Below, in pieces: positions 37,387 through 41,818 of a stretch of 41,818 nt of DNA. Both the position numbers and the translations under genes were made by a program. The first letter of the stretch is position 1, and each line of letters begins with the position of its first letter. Source of the DNA: Cytophagales bacterium (GTDB lineage: Bacteria > Bacteroidota > Bacteroidia > Cytophagales > Cyclobacteriaceae); contig JAKSDO010000063.1 in the NCBI GenBank assembly GCA_022360055.1, positions 1 through 41,818 on the forward strand, in the 5' to 3' direction. The notes below the pieces were generated by a model, which was not told the DNA's origin, made no database searches, and was given only the letters and a program-made list of their open reading frames with translations.

Positions 37387-38666
37387 TCTTTTTAATTCTC
37401 ACCATGATCTTTTTGATTTTGATAGGTGTCAGGATTGCCTATGCACTGGGCATTAGTACGCTTCTTTACATAATCCTTTATACGGATATTTCCATTATGG
37501 CTGTAGGGCAACTTGTCACACTTGGTTCGGATTCACTTATAATGGTGGCATTACCTTTTTTCCTCCTTGCAGGAGAGTTGATGAATGCAGGAGGGATTAC
37601 CAACAGGTTGGTACGTTTTGCTATGGCCCTTATTGGCAAAATTAGCGGGGGGCTATCGTTTGTGGTGATATTGACCAATATGATCATGGCGGCTATTTCA
37701 GGTGCGGCCATCGCTAGCGGAGCAGCAGTGGGGTCTGTGATGATCCCTTCCATGGAAAGGGCAGGTTATGAAAAAGGATACGCAGGAGCGGTTAATGCCG
37801 CTGCCGCAACCATTGGTCCGGTGATTCCTCCCAGTATTGGATTTATCATTTTTGCTTCCGTATCCAATGCTTCCATTGGCAAACTGTTTGTCGCAGGTAC
37901 GATACCGGGAATTCTCCTCGGATTGTCAATGGTGATCCTCAGCTTTATTCTTTCTAAAAAAAGAGATTATCCCAAAGGTCCGAAAAGAAACCGGATCGAA
38001 TTGTTTCAGAGCTTTAAATCAGCTTCTTGGTCATTGATGATGCCTGTAATCATAATTGGCGGGATCATGGGTGGCATTGTAACGGCTACCGAAGCCGGAG
38101 TACTGGCGGTTATGTATGGACTTTTCATCAGTTTATTTGTATACAGAAGCATTTCATTAAGCGAACTTCCATCTATTTTGGCTCGAACAGCCAGACAGAC
38201 TGCCAGAATTATGCTGATCATAGCTTGTGCTGCGGCCTTTGGATGGATCATTTCAAGGGAAATCGATCCCCAATTTTTTGTCGATGGATTTCTCTTGTTC
38301 TCAGAACAAAAAGGTGTTTTTCTATTGGTTGTCATTGTCATTATCTTGTTGCTTGGTATGGTCATGGAGGGAGGTAGTATTATGATTATCTTGACACCAT
38401 TGTTACTTCCCATTCTGCAAAAATTTAATATTGATCTGGTTCATTTTGGGGTCATTTTTCAATTGGCGATCATGGTTGGGCTTTTAACACCTCCCATTGG
38501 TATTTTACTCTTTGTTATATCAGGTGCAGGCAATATTACAGTAAATGATATTCTTAAAGAGATCTGGCCATTTTACATTGTCTTATTACTTGTTCTGTTT
38601 CTTTGCGTGTACGTACCGGAGATCCCTTTGTACCTGGTTAATATTCTGGAAAGTAGATTGGAATGA
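37383..38666 (+). CDS. dctM: TRAP transporter large permease (DctM)
   Basis: A 427-residue polytopic protein with about twelve hydrophobic segments. Family hallmarks are VALPFFLLAGELMNAGGITNR, ISGAAIASGAAVGSVMIPSM, AAAATIGPVIPPSIGFIIFA, TATEAGVLAVMYGL and GLLTPPIGILLFV. It forms the sodium-driven channel of the tripartite ATP-independent carboxylate importer. The gene is translationally coupled to DctQ by ATGA. A 99-bp gap precedes the binding protein. Confidence 0.93.
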   Translation: MIFLILTMIFLILIGVRIAYALGISTLLYIILYTDISIMAVGQLVTLGSDSLIMVALPFFLLAGELMNAGGITNRLVRFAMALIGKISGGLSFVVILTNMIMAAISGAAIASGAAVGSVMIPSMERAGYEKGYAGAVNAAAATIGPVIPPSIGFIIFASVSNASIGKLFVAGTIPGILLGLSMVILSFILSKKRDYPKGPKRNRIELFQSFKSASWSLMMPVIIIGGIMGGIVTATEAGVLAVMYGLFISLFVYRSISLSELPSILARTARQTARIMLIIACAAAFGWIISREIDPQFFVDGFLLFSEQKGVFLLVVIVIILLLGMVMEGGSIMIILTPLLLPILQKFNIDLVHFGVIFQLAIMVGLLTPPIGILLFVISGAGNITVNDILKEIWPFYIVLLLVLFLCVYVPEIPLYLVNILESRLE

Positions 38667-38765
38667 TCTAAAAGTGCTGGAAAGTGCTTGTTTACAATAA
38701 TTGAATTTATGAGAAGCATCATATATGAGTGCCGTGCCTGATATTAACATTTTGATCGTTGAGAT

Positions 38766-39746
38766 ATGAGATCCGAAAAAATCATTGTTGTAATTATTGG
38801 CTTTTTGATATTGTTTAGCTGCCAAAGTAATAGCAACGATAAGGTATTTCGTATTGCTTATGCAATGGCTCCCGGAGGCACTTCACACCTTGGGGCAGTT
38901 CATTTTCAGCAGTTGGTAAAACAAAAATCGAAAGATAAAATTGCAGTAAAACTCTACCCGGGAGGAATCTTGGGAAAAGAAGCCCCATTAATCGAAGGGA
39001 TCCAACTCAATAGTGTCGACATGGTAATTGCCGGTCCTTCAATTATTGGTAATTATGCTCCGAAATACGGATTGATCGAAGCCCCTTTCCTTTTTCGTGA
39101 CTATAATCACCTCAATAGCGTCTTATACGGACCTATTGGAAAAGAAATTGAAAAAGCGGTATCCAAAGACCGTGGGCTGCATTTTATTGACTTTTTTCAC
39201 CGTGGGCCAAGGTATTTAACCACAACCAATACTATTGTGCGGACCCCTGAAGACCTGAAAGGCCTAAAACTAAGGGTTCCTGAATTGCCGGTGTATATCA
39301 AATCCTGGAAAATATTCGGAGCCAACCCGACACCATTGGATTATTCAGATATGTTTATTGCACTCAGACAGGGAGTTGTTGAAGGACAGGAGAATCCTTT
39401 GGAGGTAATCTATTCCAATCATTTATATGAGGTTCAAAAATATATTATGGATACAAGACACCTTCTCAGTTTTTATGTATTGGTCATAGGAGATTCATTT
39501 TATAAAAAGTATTCCTTTGACGAACAGGAGATTTTGTTGAGTTCGGCGCGTGAAGCAGCAGCATACCATAACAAATTGGTTGAAGAATATGAATTGAAGT
39601 ACAAACAAATCCTTATCGAATCCGGGGTCGAGTTTATTGATGTGCACCGAGATCAATTTGAAAGCCTTGCAGTGGATAACTTACCATTTGAATTTGAAAA
39701 TGAATGGGAATCGGGAATATACAATAGAATAGTTAACACAAAATGA
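38766..39746 (+). CDS. dctP: TRAP transporter substrate-binding lipoprotein (DctP)
   Basis: A 326-residue DctP-type binding protein with lipobox Cys19 (LILFSC), so it is anchored, as is usual for the single-membrane-anchored form in Bacteroidota. Landmarks are VKLYPGGILGKEAPLIEGIQ, LKGLKLRVPELPVYIKSW, where the Arg is the expected carboxylate-binding residue, and MFIALRQGVVEGQENPLEVI. TRAP binding proteins take up dicarboxylates, sialic acid, uronates and other organic acids. Carboxylate is likely here; the exact ligand is not readable. Its stop overlaps the next gene by 4 bp (ATGA), and no third carbohydrate-specific feature is seen. Confidence 0.92.
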   Translation: MRSEKIIVVIIGFLILFSCQSNSNDKVFRIAYAMAPGGTSHLGAVHFQQLVKQKSKDKIAVKLYPGGILGKEAPLIEGIQLNSVDMVIAGPSIIGNYAPKYGLIEAPFLFRDYNHLNSVLYGPIGKEIEKAVSKDRGLHFIDFFHRGPRYLTTTNTIVRTPEDLKGLKLRVPELPVYIKSWKIFGANPTPLDYSDMFIALRQGVVEGQENPLEVIYSNHLYEVQKYIMDTRHLLSFYVLVIGDSFYKKYSFDEQEILLSSAREAAAYHNKLVEEYELKYKQILIESGVEFIDVHRDQFESLAVDNLPFEFENEWESGIYNRIVNTK

Positions 39747-40711
39747 GTAATAGTTTACCCGAAATCCTTATCACAAAAAAATACCCGAGAGAAATCATTG
39801 AATTATTAAAGCCTATGGCTATAGTCCACCAATGGGATCGCCATCCTTACAATCTGATGCCACGAAAGGAAGTTCTGAAGAAAATTGAACGATTGACGGC
39901 CATTATTAATCAAGCGGAATTGAGGGTGGACAATCATCTGCTCGAGAAAGGAAAACACTTAAAGATCATAACCAATGTATCAATTGGTGTTGATAATCTG
40001 GATCTGGAATTGATGAATGAAAAAAAAATATGGGGTACAAATACGCCCGGCTATTTTGATTATCCCGTGGCAGAATATGTGATAGGGGGTATCATTACTG
40101 TCATGAGAAAGCTGCGGGAGGCAGATACTTTTATAAGATCGGGTCAGTGGAATTCTTTCCAGCCGGGCAGATGGGATGGGGAGAGTTTACGAGGTAAAAC
40201 TCTGGGAATAATCGGCATGGGAAATATAGCCCGTTCGGTTGCCAGGCTGGCAAGAGCATTTGGCATGGATATATATTGTTTCAGTTCCGCGAATTCTGCA
40301 AAAAGGCATGGATGTGTCTCATTGGAGAAAGTGTTGTCGATGGCGGATGTCATTTCCGTCCATGTTCCTTATACTCCGGCTACCCATGAGATGTTCAACT
40401 TAAATCTATTCGGCATGATGAAATCCGGGGTCATTTTTGTCAATACTTCGCGCGGTAAGGTGATAAAAGAAAAAGATCTGATCGATCAGTTGAAAGCAGG
40501 TCATATTGGCGGTGCGGTGCTCGATGTATTTGCACAAGAACCTAAAGTGCCTGAATTGCTGAAAAGGATGTCCAATGTATTATTGACACCGCATATTGCC
40601 GGTGGCACCAAATCCGGCCGGCTGGCATGTTATAAGATGGCAGTAAAGGATGTATGTCGCGTTTTGAAAGGAGAAATACCTATCCATCCGGTGAATAATC
40701 CTTATCAATAA
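39743..40711 (+). CDS. D-2-hydroxyacid dehydrogenase (glyoxylate/hydroxypyruvate reductase-like)
   Basis: A 322-residue NAD(P)-dependent dehydrogenase with the Rossmann motif IIGMGNIARSVA (about 156-167) and the catalytic set Arg237 (NTSRGKV), Glu266 (FAQEP) and His284 (TPHIAGG). It resembles GhrB/GyaR enzymes that reduce glyoxylate, hydroxypyruvate or other 2-oxo acids. It is a distinct type from the dehydrogenase at the start of the cluster. It overlaps DctP by 4 bp, which ties it to the transporter. A role in reducing an aldolase product such as glyoxylate, hydroxypyruvate or tartronate semialdehyde is plausible but inferred. Confidence 0.88.
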   Translation: MSNSLPEILITKKYPREIIELLKPMAIVHQWDRHPYNLMPRKEVLKKIERLTAIINQAELRVDNHLLEKGKHLKIITNVSIGVDNLDLELMNEKKIWGTNTPGYFDYPVAEYVIGGIITVMRKLREADTFIRSGQWNSFQPGRWDGESLRGKTLGIIGMGNIARSVARLARAFGMDIYCFSSANSAKRHGCVSLEKVLSMADVISVHVPYTPATHEMFNLNLFGMMKSGVIFVNTSRGKVIKEKDLIDQLKAGHIGGAVLDVFAQEPKVPELLKRMSNVLLTPHIAGGTKSGRLACYKMAVKDVCRVLKGEIPIHPVNNPYQ

Positions 40712-41104
40712 TCCTCTTTTTTCAATAATGCTATGTAGGTATCAAAGCCTTGATGCGTTTTGATTTACCGGCAACCAACAATGAGCTAAGGCAAACCTAT
40801 CAGGATATTGATCACTTCAACCATCCATGAACCGTAAAATGGTGAAAGAAAGCAAATGATACGAAATTTTCTATCAGATCATTATGAATGGTGTGGAATT
40901 GTTAAAATAGGATTACAATATCTCAAAATCTCATTAGAAACTCCATCGACTCTCGTTTACATTTGATTTATGTAAGTGCATAAAAAGAAAAGTTAAATCC
41001 ATTTGGCAGGATTAAATTGTCAATAAGAGATTGATACATGGAATCAACCGGATCCGGAGATCAATTAACATAAATAACTTCAACACGGAAATAATTGAGA
41101 ACAA
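40712..41104. other. Intergenic stretch before the RraA gene
   Basis: 393 bases with no intact gene that I can support. It includes the palindrome CCGGATCCGG at 41048-41057, flanked by ATTGAT and ATCAAT. A 27-codon frame at about 40753-40830 (MRFDLPATNNELRQTYQD) has no family and may be chance. The RraA gene could have its own promoter here. Confidence 0.5.
41048..41057. promoter_or_regulatory. Candidate operator palindrome CCGGATCCGG
   Basis: A perfect 10-bp palindrome 47 bp before the RraA start, flanked by the inverted pair ATTGAT/ATCAAT. It shares AACCGG and CCGGAG edges with 34901-34916 upstream of the TRAP cluster. Confidence 0.4.
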
Positions 41105-41803
41105 ATGAATGATAATGTATGGAAGAATGATGAAGAACTGTTTACTGTTTTACGAAGGGAGATATATACGGCTGTAGTTGGTGATATCCTGGATAAGGAA
41201 GGCTATTTTCATCAATTCTTACCTCCTGAAATTAAACCGCTTAAAAGAGATATGATGCTTGTCGGCCGTGCCATGACGGTACTCGAAACGGATATTTTTG
41301 GAGAAACTCATGGCACCAGCAAGAACCCTGTTTTGGCCAAGCCCTTTGGGCTTATGCTGGAAGCATTGGATGACCTCTTGCCCGGTGAAGTTTATGTTTG
41401 CACCGGCGCCTCTCCATCCTATGCACTTTGGGGTGAATTAATGACCGCGCGTGCGAGCTTTCTGAAAGCGGGCGGTGTTGTGCTTAATGGTTATACCAGA
41501 GATACGAGAGAAACAACAAATGGCGGATTCCCGATATTTTCTTTTGGAGGTTACGCTCAAGACCAGGGGCCCAGAGGGAAAGTAATTGATTACAGGGTTC
41601 CGATAGAGATTGGTAAAGTCAAAATAGACCCAGGTGATCTGGTTATCGGGGATATGGATGGCGTCTGTATTGTGCCCAAATCTATCGAGGAAGATATAAT
41701 CATAAAGGCATTGGAAAATGCAAGGGATGAAAGAATGGTCAGGAAAGCGATCATCAGTGGTATGAGTGCAGTAGAATCTTTTGAAGAATTTGGAATTATG
41801 TAA
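41105..41803 (+). CDS. RraA-family protein, probable divalent-metal pyruvate aldolase
   Basis: A 232-residue protein of the RraA/HMG-aldolase fold. Key blocks are VGDILDKEG, PGEVYVCTGASPSYALWGELM, GGVVLNGYTRDTRE and IDPGDLVIGDMDGVCIVP. Arg132 and Asp133 in YTRDT correspond to the substrate-binding Arg and metal-binding Asp of 4-hydroxy-4-methyl-2-oxoglutarate aldolase, so enzyme activity is more likely than the RNase E-inhibitor role. Such aldolases release pyruvate from 4-hydroxy-2-oxo acids, or decarboxylate oxaloacetate. Standing after the TRAP, HpcH and dehydrogenase genes, it probably belongs to the same catabolic pathway. The gene is 393 bp downstream and may be a separate transcript. 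Confidence 0.85.
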   Translation: MNDNVWKNDEELFTVLRREIYTAVVGDILDKEGYFHQFLPPEIKPLKRDMMLVGRAMTVLETDIFGETHGTSKNPVLAKPFGLMLEALDDLLPGEVYVCTGASPSYALWGELMTARASFLKAGGVVLNGYTRDTRETTNGGFPIFSFGGYAQDQGPRGKVIDYRVPIEIGKVKIDPGDLVIGDMDGVCIVPKSIEEDIIIKALENARDERMVRKAIISGMSAVESFEEFGIM

Positions 41804-41818
41804 GAAATAAAACAGATA

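Noticed and set aside
40753-40833. 27-codon frame MRFDLPATNNELRQ... in the gap before RraA
   Set aside because: It is short, has no family and shows no start context; it is probably chance.

Overview
The window looks like a chromosomal segment of a Bacteroidota bacterium, probably an environmental or marine member of the Cytophagales or Flavobacteriales. Grounds for this are the dense glycoside hydrolase and sulfatase content with fucosidase-type families, Bacteroidota-style lipoprotein signals, an FtsX permease of the ~800-residue kind common in Cytophagales, a LamG protein with the typical C-terminal intramolecular-chaperone/coiled-coil tail, A-rich leaders instead of strong Shine-Dalgarno sites, and a GC content near 40 percent. 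The placement rests on gene style, not on a marker gene. No rRNA, tRNA or CRISPR array was seen.

Region 1 (1-4675) is a fucose/sulfate end. It has a 5'-cut GH29 alpha-L-fucosidase with discoidin domains, a second GH29 gene that appears damaged at both ends, a lipoprotein sulfatase that overlaps the damaged gene by 4 bp, and a decayed discoidin-domain tail. Region 2 (4676-23971) is the core. A divergent AraC regulator faces a sugar-porter MFS transporter, followed on the plus strand by GH97, a large cytoplasmic DUF5107-TPR protein, two tandem GH2 paralogues, a GH95-like hydrolase and a GH123-like protein. No SusC/SusD pair is present, so this is a CAZyme cluster that seems to use an MFS porter for small products. 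The exported hydrolases would trim a fucosylated or galactosylated, sulfated glycan, and the porter would import the released sugars.

Region 3 (23972-31817) is a less ordered stretch: an orphan FtsX-type permease, a LamG protein, a five-repeat CHRD lipoprotein, and remnants of an AraC regulator, a tail-type protein and a tyrosine recombinase. It reads as a zone of insertion and decay. Region 4 (31818-34780) is an AraC regulator divergent from a PhoD-like phosphatase/phosphodiesterase.

Region 5 (34781-41818) is a small-molecule catabolic cluster: a D-2-hydroxyacid dehydrogenase, an HpcH/HpaI-type aldolase, a complete tripartite TRAP transporter (DctQ, DctM, DctP), a second 2-hydroxyacid dehydrogenase and an RraA-family aldolase-like protein. 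TRAP import of a carboxylate, oxidation or reduction by the dehydrogenases and retro-aldol cleavage to pyruvate-level products is the simplest reading. The substrate is not evident from the sequence and is probably an unusual sugar acid or hydroxy acid. The pathway is likely linked by function to the glycan cluster but is not in one operon with it.
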